DNA from: Dipteris shenzhenensis | Taxonomy: Eukaryota > Polypodiophyta > Polypodiopsida > Gleicheniales | NCBI GenBank assembly: GCA_047967505.1 | Contig: CM106541.1 | Strand: one strand, 5' to 3' | DNA: 64,000 bases | In this document: positions 44,611 through 55,358 of the stretch, piece by piece | How the letters are laid out: the number at the start of each line of letters is the position of its first letter | How positions within the stretch are numbered: the stretch's first letter is position 1 | Made by a program: the position numbers and the translations under genes | The notes under the pieces: model-generated | What the model was told of the DNA's origin: nothing | Database searches by the model: none | What the model saw: only the letters and a program-made list of their open reading frames with translations

Positions 44611-45482
44611 TTTGCCCATGGCAAGGGTGAACATGATGGATGCAATGCTATTATTAAGCAAGCTCTGTTTAAACACCAATTAGCATGCCCTCAAGAAAAA
44701 ATCAATGATGCCCATGACGTTGTAACATGGCTTACTGCCAACCTCTCTATAGGAGTGTATTCAACATACAGTAAACAAAGCCTTAAGCATACTATAGTAT
44801 ACAGAGTGTTCCATGAAGTGAAAGTGGATGAAATGCAAAGGAGAAGCCGGCACAATTGCAAGAAAATTAAAGGAGTTCGTGGTCTACATAGCATATGGGG
44901 TTTATCAAACAACCAACTAATTAAAACGAGAAAACTTTCTTGTTTCTGTAGTGCATGCATCATAAAGTATCGTAAGAACATTGCAACTATGAAGACATGG
45001 GAGCAAGTTTAAGTTTTTCCTCTACATTTAGCTGGAGTCACAAACAATGGAGAGACAAATGACTGGCCATAGTTTGGGGAGAGTTTCGATGACTTCACTA
45101 ACTATTTGGAAGAGGGGGATAACTTTGTAGTTGTTGCAGATTCTGGGGAGAACGAGGAAGATGACCCATACTTTCTATGCAATGCACAAAACCTAAGTAC
45201 AAGGTTGAGGAAACATTTAAGGATAATTGGGGAACAACCTATGAGAAGTGGGATGTAGTAGTCGGAGATTTTTGGTACAAAAAGCCATCCAAGAGAGGCC
45301 GTAATTACAAACTACTACATAAGAGTCCACAAACATGTGTGTACTCTCATCTAATAAGAGCTATTAAGTTCCAGATGCAACCTGTGCCACAACGAAAGAA
45401 GGGCAAGAGTGTCTTCAAATTGGATTTAGACACGTATGAGCACATCTTGGGGTGTCTTGGAGTAGTGGATGAGGACAATTGA
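44610..45482 (+). pseudogene. Transposase-like protein, C-terminal half (copy 2)
   Basis: HGKGEHDGCNAIIKQALFKH, DAHDVVTWLTANLSIG, IKGVRGLHSIWGLSNN and KLSCFCSACI, then in shifted frames LEEGDNFVVVADSGENEEDD, CTKPKYKVEETFKDNWG, VVVGDFWYKKPS, YSHLIRAIKFQMQPVPQRKK. I recall this as the C-terminal region of the same protein family as copy 1: a HGKG(x)xDG block with an acidic residue, a CFCxxC pair and a terminal all-beta-like domain. Three stops or frameshifts (near 45011 and 45175). The domain carrying DFAENY is absent here, so copies 1 and 2 are complementary, not overlapping. Confidence 0.6.
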
Positions 45483-45587
45483 GATTGTACTAAGAAAATT
45501 ATGTAGTCTCATTGCAGGGAAACAATATGTCCACTTGTCCTACAAAATGGAATTTGTATTGAGAGTGCTTCTTTTTAGTATATCCCA

Positions 45588-46102
45588 AACAACCAATCCC
45601 AAACAACCACTGCGCTAGTTTTATTAAATTGTTTTTGTAAATCCCAAACGGTAAAACCCATGCTTGCTTTTAGTATATCCCAACAACCACCGTGCTTGTT
45701 TCCCATAACAAATCCACACATCCTAAAAATCCATTCATCTTGTAATAATGGAAGCAAACCACCATACTGGTGGCTGATCATATCCTAGTATAAACCAACC
45801 ACCACATTAGCAATAACTTATCCTACACTACTATCATAGCATCCTTGTTAGTAGCCATCCCAAGGGACTGTTGTCTTGAGCATCCCTACACTACTGCCAT
45901 GCTATCCTAAAATTTGTTGCATAGTGCTATATTAAAACAATTCCCTTTAGGCTGTTTATCGTTTCGTTGTCAAATTTCATGTCATGCTTGCTTTTAGTAT
46001 ATCCCAACAACCACCGCACTGGTTTCCCATAATGAGTCCATGGACTCATCTTGTAATAACAGAAGCAAACCATCGCATTGGTGGCTATTCATATTCTAGT
46101 GC
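45588..46102. repeat. Hairpin motif cluster 2 with a long direct duplication
   Basis: At least six variants of CAACCACYGYRCTGGTTTCCC lie just 3' of transposase copy 2. A unit of about 125 bases starting TGCTTGCTTTTAGTATATCC occurs at 45661-45788 and again at 45985-46102. The motif matches cluster 1 at 34040-34733. Confidence 0.7.
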
Positions 46103-46106
46103 AACT

Positions 46107-46460
46107 TGCTGAGATATTGAGCTCCACTCGTGATATGCTAGGGTGATCATTGTGCATTTATGTCACTAACTTGTTAGCTGCAGATGCGGTTGGTACACCA
46201 CCCATGAATAATAGCTGGATGATAGCTATCTTTATGTACTCTAGTTAGTGGCTCAGTTAGTATGCCACCTTAGTTAGCTGAGTTTAATTTGAGACCCACA
46301 TATAGGGTTCACCTATTCTTTTGTACTTAGAGTTCTTTTGGCTTTCACAACTAAGAAGAGGAAAACTGGCTTTCAGCCTCCACCTTTGTGTATATTCCCC
46401 CATTGTGTATGTGAGAAAGCTACAAGTGAGACTCCTTCCTTCTCTCCCACTCTCTTCACA
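46107..46460 (+). repeat. Element D 5' LTR
   Basis: 354 bases, TGCTGAGATATTGAG...CTCTTCACA. It aligns with the complement of 19546-19898. The 3' partner is outside the window. Confidence 0.93.
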
Positions 46461-46473
46461 TGGTATCAGAGCC
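46461..46473 (+). other. Element D primer-binding site (tRNA-iMet)
   Basis: TGGTATCAGAGCC directly after the LTR. Confidence 0.95.
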
Positions 46474-47098
46474 CGGTTCATGGTAAGTAGCTCAAGAAAG
46501 CAAACCAAGTTCGTGGTGTCCTAGTGAGAGGATCAGTGTTGCTTTCCTTTTGTTTGAGTTTGGGAGAAAATCTCTACAGGTAGCATAGCCAAAAAGTGCA
46601 AGAGTGCACTGTCTCAAATTGGGACGCCCTTCGCGGTGTGGCAAGAGGGTAGTATATGCTACTTTTGGGGCTTGTTTTGGTGGCGGAAGTTTTTTGCAGG
46701 CACTCACAAAAGTGCCTTGTTTTTGCTATGCGACCACTGTTCTACAGGTCGGTGAAAAGGGGGAGCCAAAGAGGTCGTGGTGGATAGCAGAGAGGCCAAA
46801 ATGCAAACAACAATGTTGAATGCTACTACTATGATAAAATGGGTCATATGGTTAAAGACTACTATAAAAAGCAGAATGACATCATGATTGGAAAATTGCA
46901 GCAAGGCAATTATGCATCTTGTAGTAGACAGGGTGAGATAGAAATGAGCATCTATTTATGGTGCAGCACATGACCAATTCTATGACAAGTGCAAAAGAAA
47001 GCAATGATGTGTGTGTGGTGGTCAAACCACATGATAGGTCATGCAGAATGGATGCAAGATGCAATGAAAATGGTAAGACCAGGATTTGTGGAGACTGG
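46474..47098 (+). pseudogene. Element D leader and gag/protease remnant
   Basis: 46474-46765 is leader. At about 46766 it is spliced by deletion to the Arg/Gly-rich end of gag. The knuckle reads CYYYDKMGHMVKDY, with two Cys lost. The start of protease (HMIGHAEWMQDAMKMVRPGF) is visible before gypsy E begins at 47099; the DSGAS active site is deleted. Confidence 0.8.
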
Positions 47099-49156
47099 TG
47101 TGATGCCAAAAATTGATATTTTTAATTTGACATTGGTATTGCTTTTCTCTATGTTTGATAAGAGTTTGAGTATGAAGTGATAGCCTAGCAGCTCTCACTT
47201 ATTTCTATTTTCTATGATATTATATGGGATGGAGAGGATGAGTGGAATGGCTCATTGTAAATATCATAGGTATGAATTATAAATACCTTGGTATGGGGTA
47301 AGAGTTATTTGTGTATGGGATATTATGGAGTTTTTTCGAAAATAGGAAGAGTGAGTCATATAAAGAGGTGGGCTCATGTCCATGTGTTCCAATAATATAA
47401 GAGAGGCCACATGCCAAGTGTGTGGAAGGCATGTGGAGGAGTGTGAAGGCAAGAGGAATCCTTCTAGAACTCCTATGTGGAATAAGGAGGATGTGGACAT
47501 GTGGAAAAGAGAGGGTCCCTATGGGCTCCATGTGAGGAGACTCTTGACTTTCTCAATATTTTAAGAGTCTTGAGCATCTTGTGATGGGACACATGGCAAG
47601 AGTAGCCAAAAAGGACATGGATGGTGACATACGTGCTTATGTGATTGATGGGGAAAGGAATCTACAGGCAGCAATTGTAAATGGGTGAAGGAGGGTAACA
47701 AAATCTCTATAAAAGGAGCCCTCCTCTCCCTTATTCATCAATCTCTTCCACCATTAGGCCTCATATTGCTATAGCTCTAGTCTCCCCAAGCCTCTTCCAT
47801 GAGCCTTCTCTCCCTCTTGTAGATATTCTCTTATGTAGACTCTTGAGTCCATCTCTCTCTAGTTTATTCTCTCTCTATGAGTAGTCTTGGAGCTTTCACT
47901 TCCTCTTGTATGTATGAAACCTCTTCTTCTCCCTTGTGTTTATAGTGTTGGAGTGGATTCTCACTCTATTTGTAATGAAGGTCACTTCAGGTTCTCTCTC
48001 TCTTGAGTGTCTCTTCCCTTTTCTTTCTTTCAAAGCCTTAAAAGTTTTTTCTATTCGGCTGCTCACTGTGCGCACATGGTCCATCTGTTTCCTGAGCCAC
48101 CATGCACACTTCTTCCTCTCTTATAGGCAAAATCTATGAGGGGTGGATCGTTGATGAAGGTGGAGTCTTGAGGGTGCATCCTGCTCAGGCAAAATTAGCA
48201 TGGGTGGACGGTAGTTTTCATGACAGTTTGACCCCCTGTTAGTATTTTGCTCATAACTTTCTGCTCGGTAGTTTGATTTTAATGAAATTCATATCAGCAT
48301 GAAGATTCTTTAAAGCACATGTTTGTATGTGATCAGATATTGAATTAGATACTGCTACAAAAAGTTATGATTCTCTGTGTCTAACAATTTGTTTTCGTGA
48401 TAGTTTTTACCCCTATCTAGTAAACTGTCCATAACTTTTTGGCCGCTTCTCTGTTTCTTATGAAAATATATCAACGTGAAGCTCTCTTTAAGACGCATGT
48501 CTCTAGGTACTTAGATCTTGAATCAGATACTGTTGCAAAATGTTATGGATCTCTGTGTCTGATAGTCTATTTTCATGATAGTTTTTACCCCCTTCCAGTA
48601 AACTATCCATATCTCTTCAACGTCTGTCTGTTTTCAATGAAACTTATATTAGCACGAAGCCCATATTAAGGCGTATCGCTTTGTGTACTTGAATCTTTGA
48701 TATCATATCTTTACTAAAAGTTATAGGCCTCTAGGTCTAATGACAGTTTATAGAGTGTTTTGAGCTGTGTAAAGGTATCTATGAAGGAGGTGCAATGTTT
48801 CCTCGGAATCTACCCATCCGACCTAATCAGCCTGTTAAAACTCCTCGATATATATCAGTTCATGTCATGTTGAGCCGCAAGATCTTCTTTCAACAACGTA
48901 TCACTCTTCTCTTTGCTGTAGACCGGCTCGTTGAGATTATGGCCTCTGCTGATACTCCTTATGCTTGATTACAACATCACTTGGGATGTTACCATCTTCA
49001 TTCTCATATGAGGGAGGAAAGTATGATGTGATATCTTGGCATAAAAGCTTCTTTCTAATGTCCCATTCTCAATGATAAATATCTTTGTCAGTCAATTGGA
49101 AAGCAGCAGGAAGTAAAGAGGTGCGTGAAGTTTATTACCCCCAACTTCATGTCACA
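47099..49156 (+). repeat. Element E 5' LTR
   Basis: TGTGATGCC...CATGTCACA. TATAAAAG at 47708-47715 marks the promoter, giving U3 of about 640 bases and a long R-U5. It contains a CT-rich stretch (47740-48010) and repeated TTTTCATGATAGTTTTTACC-like words (48390-48600). Confidence 0.93.
47708..47715 (+). promoter_or_regulatory. TATA box of the element E promoter
   Basis: TATAAAAG, followed by a CT-rich initiator region. The matching copy in the 3' LTR is at 60579-60586. Confidence 0.55.
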
Positions 49157-49161
49157 TCTTT

Positions 49162-49179
49162 TGGTGGAGATGCTGGGTA
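49162..49179 (+). other. Element E primer-binding site, probably tRNA-Ala
   Basis: TGGTGGAGATGCTGGGTA lies five bases after the LTR. As I recall plant tRNA-Ala, its 3' end with CCA is complementary to this with one mismatch (GCGGGG in place of GCTGGG). Confidence 0.6.
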
Positions 49180-49661
49180 TGTTTGGTATTGGATTCATCC
49201 CACCTTACTAAATGGTCTCGGGTGTACTTGATTGCATGTTATGCCTAGTATAGGCATGTTTCTGATTGCAACCTGTTTAAGAGAACTTGAAGATTATGAA
49301 GGTGATGCTCAAGCTATTCGCACAGTCACCATGATCATATCCTTTATGTTTGCACTATTGAATATGTTGGTGAATCAACAATGCTGGTAGTAGGCCCAAT
49401 GATAGTTTGGGGATTGTTCCATGCACTGGCAGCTTGGTGTGAAGAAGAGTTAAGTCTTTGGGTAGTTTTTGTCTATAACAGTGGAGTGGTGATTCTCAAT
49501 GCTTTCAACTTCTTTTGCTATGCAAATGATGAAGAGTACAATATCTTGAAGCTTTTATGTGTACTTCCTATTGTGCGAAGGGTGATTCTAGAATGCATGT
49601 ATACATAATGTTTTCATGGTGCTGGTTGGTTACTTATTTTTGAAGATTTTGTTGAGGATCA
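49180..49661 (+). other. Element E leader, left of copia F
   Basis: No supported coding frame; a 75-codon frame at 49381-49608 is hydrophobic and has no motif. The leader resumes at 55530. Confidence 0.5.
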
Positions 49662-49832
49662 TGAGAATGCTCTCAACGGAAGTAAGAATGGAAGAGGGAG
49701 AGAGAGAGACAGAGAGCCACACAAGTTTGGTGGGTGCAGAACCACCCTAATCTTCTTTTTTCATTCATTTATATATGTGTTTGAGTATTGTACATAACCG
49801 CGGTAAAGGCACAGTGACCTTTAACCCCCACA
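49662..49832 (-). repeat. Element F 3' LTR
   Basis: 171 bases. The minus-strand tract CTTTAAGTGGGAGGT (49833-49847) beside it is the polypurine tract. Confidence 0.95.
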
Positions 49833-49924
49833 ACCTCCCACTTAAAGGACAATGTGTCTTTAAGGGAGAACAACCAGTGAGCATACTATCCAATGCCCAT
49901 CAATACATGACAATACTCAAACCG

Positions 49925-50218
49925 CTAACTAGGTAGACTCTTCGTCAGCATATCTGTAGGGTTATCATCTCTATGAACCTTGACAAGCTCTATGCGCTTG
50001 TCCTCAAGTACCTCCCTAATGAAATGGTACCTGACCTCAATGTGTTTGGTCTTTCCATGAAAGACCGGATTCCGTGCTAGCTGAATAGCACTCATGGAAT
50101 CACTATGCAATGTCAGTACACCTGTACGAATCCCCAAATCTCCCACTAGCCAATCAAGCCATATAGCCTCCTTGCAACCCTCTGTGGCTGCAACATACTT
50201 AGCCTCTGTGGTAGACAA
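49925..50218 (-). pseudogene. Element F RNase H, C-terminal part
   Basis: LSTTEAKYVAATEGCKEAIW with the catalytic Glu, SDSMSAIQLARNPVFHGKTK with the second Asp (normally C-D-S/N), IEVRYHFIRE, and DNPTDMLTKSLPS at the end. The first RNase H strand (GYTDSDYAG) lies in the previous frame at about 50275, and about 25 residues between them are lost or scrambled, so this domain is probably inactive. Confidence 0.9.
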
Positions 50219-51212
50219 AGCAACACACTTCTATGCATGAGACATCCATGACATCCATATCCACATGCCCTGCATAGTCTGAATCTGTGTACCCAAGTAC
50301 ACGCATGTCTCCTTTACCAAAGCAGATGCACATCTCCTTGGTACCCTTCATGTACCTCATGATGCACTTAACTGCCTCCCAATGCCTCTTTCCTGGATTA
50401 GCCATATACCGGCTAACAACTCCCACTACAAATGCAATGTCTGGTCTAGTAGCTATCATAGCATACATAAGACTCCCAACCGCTGATGCATAAGGAACCT
50501 TGGCCATCATGGCCCTTTCCTCATCTAATTTGGGACTATCTGTATGACTTAGTTTCACATATGGAGGCAATGGAGTACTCACTGCCTTCCCCCCCTCCAT
50601 ATTGAAATGTTGTAATACTTTTGTAACATACTCTTTTTGTGAAAGCCAAAGGAGTTTCCTACTCCGATCACGCGTGATGCACATACCAAGAATATGACCT
50701 GCAAGTCCCAAATCCTTCATATCAAAGGCCTCATGCAACTTGGCCTTTAATGCATCTAGCTCATAAGTATTCTTGCTAGCCAATAGCATATCATCCACAT
50801 ATAGTGCCAAGATTATCAGGCTATTATCCTTAGCTCTTTTAGTGTAGAGGCAGTGATCAATTTCACTCCTTCTAAAACCCTGGGACCGAATGAAAGCATC
50901 AAACTTCTGATACCATTCTCTAGGCACTTGCTTAAGACCATAGAGACTCTTCTTCAGCTTGCAAACTAAATGCTCTTTGCCCTTTTCTTCAAAGCCTTCC
51001 CGCTGCACCATGTAAATTTCCTCATGCGAATCCCCATGCAAGAAAGCTGTCTTGACATCCATCTGCATAAGCTCCATATCCTCTGATGCCACTAGTCCAA
51101 GCATGCATCTAAGTGTGGTCATCTTCACAACTGGAGAGAATATCTCATCAAAGTCCACACCCTTCTCTTGCTTGAACCCTTTAGCAACCAAAGGGGCCTT
51201 GTACCTAGGCAC
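50199..51212 (-). pseudogene. Element F reverse transcriptase
   Basis: A long intact RT core: GFKQEKGVDFDEIFSPVVKM, LMQMDVKTAFLHGDSHEEIY, KSLYGLKQVPREWYQKFDAF, active site ALYVDDMLLASKN, FDMKDLGLAGHILGMCITRD, and VGSLMYAMIATRPDIAFVVG. All catalytic residues are present. It extends into the RNase H start (GYTDSDYAG), where the frame degenerates. The upstream stop at about 51227 separates it from the linker. Confidence 0.95.
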
Positions 51213-51227
51213 ATCATCACGTGTGAC

Positions 51228-51512
51228 CTAAATTTCGTAGACCCATTTACATGGCAATGCTTTCTTTCCATGTGGTAAGGAAACCAAGTCACAAGTCTTA
51301 TTCTTCATAAGTGAACTCATCTTTGATTGCATAGCATACTCCCACTTGCGTTGATCCTCATGCATCATAGCCTCTTTGTAGCAAGAAGGCTCCCCGCAAT
51401 TAGTAAGCATCACATAGTCTACCCCTGGAACAAACCTATCAGGTGGTGTAGATACTCTAGATGATCTTTTCAAGGGCATTTCAGCTTGCTGTCCCACCTG
51501 CATATCAGCCAC
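51228..51512 (-). pseudogene. Element F integrase-RT linker
   Basis: RRSSRV-like KRSSRVSTPPDRFVPG, YKEAMMHEDQRKWEYAMQSK and LPHGKKALPCKWVYEI, the conserved copia block before RT. Stops at both ends (about 51225 and 51558) isolate it. Confidence 0.9.
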
Positions 51513-51560
51513 ATTTGGCTCATCATTTCCACTAATAGATGATCCATCATCTACCCTTGA

Positions 51561-52681
51561 TTATATACCTGTGGAAGTACTCGGTGGTACCATTTCTTGC
51601 ACATTTGGTGCATGGACAGCTTGCTGTCTATCAACATATGCAGGTGGATTCACATCCTGGAAAGTGATTCTCCTCATTTCCACATCCCTCATGGGTGCCT
51701 TATGCATCTTCTTCTCATTGAAGACCACATCATGGCTGCGTATGATCTTCTTTGCTTCTGGATCCCAGAGACGATAGCCCATCTCTCCACTTTCACCATA
51801 ACCCAGAAAGATGCATTTCCTAGACTTAGGATCTAGCTTCTTTCGAAGCTCTTTTGGCACATGTGCATATGCCTCACACCCAAATATACGCAAATGAGAG
51901 TAAGAGGGCTTCTTGCCACTCCATGCCTCTTCAGGAATACCACCATCCAAACTCTTACTAGGTGATCTATTGATCACATGCACTGCAGTCTTCATTGCCT
52001 CAGCCCAAAAACCACCAGAAAGACTTGCATTGGAAAGCATGCATTGCAAACTTTCTTGAATGGTACGGTTCATCTTTTCTGCAACTGGATTTTGCTCTGG
52101 AGTATGAGGGGATGTGAGCTCCCTCTTAATCCCACGTGTATCACAGAAATGCTGAAAGTCATGAGAGAGATACTCTCCACCATTGTCATTCTACCATTGT
52201 TAGTCTGTAGGCATTTAAGCATTCTACCTGACTGATTCTCAACCAAGGCCAGCCATTTCTGAAATACCTGGAACACATCACTCTTCCGAGCTATAGCATA
52301 ACCCCACACTTTCCTAGTTGCATCATCAATGAATGTCACATAGTATTTAGCCCCACCTAATGACCGTGTAGGCATGGGACCACATACATCTGAATGCACA
52401 AAATCAAGCTTTTCAAACTCTTTCTTTCCCCTTCTTTTATGGGCTGATTTAGTTTGCTTCCCATAGAGACAATGCTCACAAAATTCAAAATCAGAGAAAC
52501 TCAAATGCGATACATAACCCAAACGGCATAAGAGTTTCATTCCATTTTGGCTCATGTGCCCCAACCTGCAATGCCACAAAGAAGTGCTTGGCTGCTCGGT
52601 TATTGCAACAACATGATCAAATACCCCTGATACATGTAAGGGATACAAGGTCCCACACTTGGCACCCCTGGCCAAAAGCAT
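51561..52681 (-). pseudogene. Element F integrase
   Basis: 52070-52681: SLWHCRLGHMSQNGMKLL and FCEHCLYGK (zinc region), LDFVHSDVCGPMPTRS (first Asp), FIDDATRKVWGYA, then CLQTNNG where the second catalytic Asp is Asn. Immediately after it a 13-14-base duplication (about 52184-52205) shifts the frame. 51561-52073 resumes with NRTIQESLQCMLSNASLSGG, FGCEAYAHVPKELRKK, KCIFLGYG and RSHDVVFNEKK. The Glu motif lies at the frame boundary (about 52075). Inactive as encoded. Confidence 0.92.
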
Positions 52682-52753
52682 AGAGCCCTTTTGAATTTTC
52701 CAACTCTGAAAGCCAAAAGTGGTGTGAAAACCAGCATCATCCAGCTAACCTAC

Positions 52754-52969
52754 TTAAATAAGGCTCTTGGTCAGCTTAGGTACATGTCTCACATGTTTCA
52801 AAACAAATGCAGACCCATTTGCAAAAGAAAACTTTATGTCACCTACTCCCACTATGTCACATGCATAGTCATTTCCAAGATGCACACAACCTGTCTTTCC
52901 ACTGTCATAAGTGGAGAACCATTCCCTATGGGGAGTAACATGGAATGAAGCACCAGAATCCAAAATCCA
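52754..52969 (-). pseudogene. Element F aspartic protease
   Basis: MDSGASFHVTPHREWFSTYD (active site), GNDYACDIVGVGDIKF, KHVRHVPKLTKSLI, then a stop at about 52751. It is in frame with gag except for a TAG at about 52971 just before DWILDSGAS, so one nonsense codon ends gag early. Confidence 0.92.
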
Positions 52970-52972
52970 ATC

Positions 52973-53920
52973 CTAGGAATATGCATCATCTGAAGTGGTA
53001 AGCAACTCAGCAGATAAACTAGAGATGAAGAGAACGTCATTGTCACTATCATGTGTGACTGCATTGATCTCCTCGATCTTCACTTTTCCTTTGTCCTCCC
53101 CTGGACTCTCTTCCTTTTGATTTGCACCCCAATTTGCATTCTTTTTCTTATCCTTTTTCTCTCTTTTCAGCTTGTAGCAATCCTTTTTCATATGGCCCTT
53201 CTTGCCACAATGGTAACACTCAATGTTCCGTGCCCTGGATTCGCTACGAGACTTCCCTCTTTCTTGGGACTTCCCCCTGAACTGTGATCTGCCCCTTTGC
53301 ACATTTAAGGCTGCATCCTGCTTGTTGCCATCCATAGACTTTCGTCTAATCTCCTCGGCCAACAAGCTACCCACAACATCATCAAATTTCAGTACTCCAC
53401 CAGGTGCAGAGTTACTGACAGCTATACGGAAGGTATCCCGTGAGGATGGCAATGAACATAAGAGAAATATTGCCTTAGTCTCCACATCAAAATTCATTTT
53501 TTGAGCCTGAAGCTGGCTGAAAATAATATTGAATCCATTCAAGTGAGAAGCAATGGAGACCCCTTCCTTCATTTGCAGCTCAAACAACCTCTTCATGAGG
53601 TAAACTTTATTAGAGGCAGTTTCCTTCTCATAAGTGGCACACAGTTTCTTCCACAAATCTTCTGTAGTCTGCTCATTTACTACTGTGAAATAAACTGACT
53701 CTGCAAGATGAAGTCTAATAGTAGACTTTGCTAATGCATCCAACTCATTCCAATCATCCTCAGACATATTTGCAGGCTTAGCTTCAATCCCTGCCAAGGG
53801 TTTAATCTGCTTCTTTTGAATAAGCACATCCCTTATTTGTTCTTTCCACAAAGAAAAGTTTGTCCCATCAAACATTTTCATGCTGAAAAACTCCTTTTCA
53901 GACATGGAAGAGGATGTCAT
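52973..53920 (-). CDS. Element F gag
   Basis: Intact frame of about 315 residues from MTSSSMSEKEFFSMKMFDGT, chosen because element C starts at the same Met; the frame is open to 53944. Domains: copia entry NFSLWKEQIRDVLIQKKQIK, UBN2 capsid region (LHLAESVYFTVVNEQTTEDL, KLFELQ-like LFELQMKEGVSIASHLNGF), basic linker with RGRSQFRGKSQERG, zinc knuckle CYHCGKKGHMKKDC complete, then a Lys-rich and acidic tail ending DDAYS. It assembles the particle and binds RNA. It ends at a TAG that probably was a sense codon. Confidence 0.93.
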   Translation of the reverse strand: MTSSSMSEKEFFSMKMFDGTNFSLWKEQIRDVLIQKKQIKPLAGIEAKPANMSEDDWNELDALAKSTIRLHLAESVYFTVVNEQTTEDLWKKLCATYEKETASNKVYLMKRLFELQMKEGVSIASHLNGFNIIFSQLQAQKMNFDVETKAIFLLCSLPSSRDTFRIAVSNSAPGGVLKFDDVVGSLLAEEIRRKSMDGNKQDAALNVQRGRSQFRGKSQERGKSRSESRARNIECYHCGKKGHMKKDCYKLKREKKDKKKNANWGANQKEESPGEDKGKVKIEEINAVTHDSDNDVLFISSLSAELLTTSDDAYS

Positions 53921-53944
53921 GATGCAAATAAAGCAAAATCCCAA

Positions 53945-55343
53945 ATGCTAGTGCCTGCAAGAGAGAATCACAACAAATACCAGGTGCACCCAAATGTGTG
54001 TGCCACAATAGACTGAAATATCACCAAAACTCAAAGCTTAAAGCATCAAAAGATGCATCTGACTCATGTGCATATACTATGCATCCATATGAGCAAATCT
54101 GGCCCAAAAGAAAATGCCAATAAGTGCCAAATGACTCAAGCATAAACACTGTCCACTGGCATATGCATCAATAATATCTCATCCAAGAGAGCATAGCACT
54201 ACCAGTGCATCACCTACAATGTGTCAAAGCTATCCCTCAGCATAAAATAGCATCCATGTGCAAAGCATCCATAAAAAATAGCATCCCATAAGGCAATTTG
54301 GGCCTATCAGCGCATCCAATAAGGACCGTAATGCATCCAAATGGCCTATAAATCATCCACTGCAACCCAATGCACACCACGAATGAGCGCACACTGCTCA
54401 AATTGCAACCAGAGTGATCTGCATAAGGTATGCTCAAGAAATCATAGTCCCACGGTAATGACCGCTACTGAAAATAGAACCTGAGATGCGTCAAAACATG
54501 GGCACCATTGCATAATCGGACTCAGCAAGAAAATCTGCAAATATCTCTCTTCTGCTAGAACTCCAAAATCCCAACCGATGAGTGAGAAATGGGAGTCAAT
54601 ACTTATCCACTGCCATGTGGCATAAATCTAAGGTTTCAAAACCTTAGAATGAAAAATGCATAATAGAGAGATAAAATTGAATACACAGAGATCTATAACT
54701 CTAAAAATCCTCCACCGAATTGTGCAAGAACTAACAGGTAGGGGTTTTTGGGCGTCCGAAACGCAATGGGATAGACGGTTTTGAAAACCGTGGTCTCAAT
54801 CAGGGGGTCCAACACACGGACTGAAAAACGTTTTTGGAAACAGAGCTATTTGTAAACTCCACCGGAGTATGAATGATGATCAACATAGAAGTTTGAGGAC
54901 CTCTTGAGTCCGTCGGAACTGACAGATTTGCAAATGATTGCTCCAAACTTGAGTTCCAACACCCGGGCAAAAAACGCAGAAACTGACACAGTGAGCCAGA
55001 AATCCAATGAAATGATCCCAGATTCAAGAATGAAGGTGTTTCCAAGCTCTTGAAGAAGTGGACACCAAAATCAAGCAATAGTTGCCTCTACAAGTCAATA
55101 CGGAGTCTCTGTCATCAAACGGAACAGGGAAAAGCTCAAAAAACGACTTTTTTCTTTGAAAACTCTTAACAGGCTCTCAAAACCACTTCGCAAAACCAAA
55201 GTGGCTTTTCCAAAGGTTCCTCCAAGGTCTCTGCATACTCGTATGCAAGTAAAGTCACCCACAAAGCTTCCCACAGAGCTTCTCCTTTCTCTCATAGAGC
55301 TGATGAGCTTCAAGCATTCACGCATGCTCAGCTAGATCACCCA
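53945..55343 (-). other. Element F leader
   Basis: About 1.4 kb, homologous to 42212-43652. No supported coding frame. It contains many GCATCCA-like words and an alternation of A-rich stretches near the PBS. Confidence 0.65.
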
Positions 55344-55356
55344 GGCTCTAATACCA
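55344..55356 (-). other. Element F primer-binding site, one mutation
   Basis: Minus strand TGGTATTAGAGCC; the sixth to eighth bases normally read TCA. Two bases separate it from the LTR. Confidence 0.92.
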
Positions 55357-55358
55357 GT

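Noticed and set aside
46461-46473. tRNA genes at the TGGTATCAGAGCC sites
   Set aside because: These are primer-binding sites next to LTRs; no cloverleaf sequence surrounds them. No tRNA or rRNA gene was seen in the window.
47264-47531. Open frames repeated at 60078-60435
   Set aside because: Both lie in the LTRs of element E and run on either strand without motifs; they are shared only because the LTRs are repeats.
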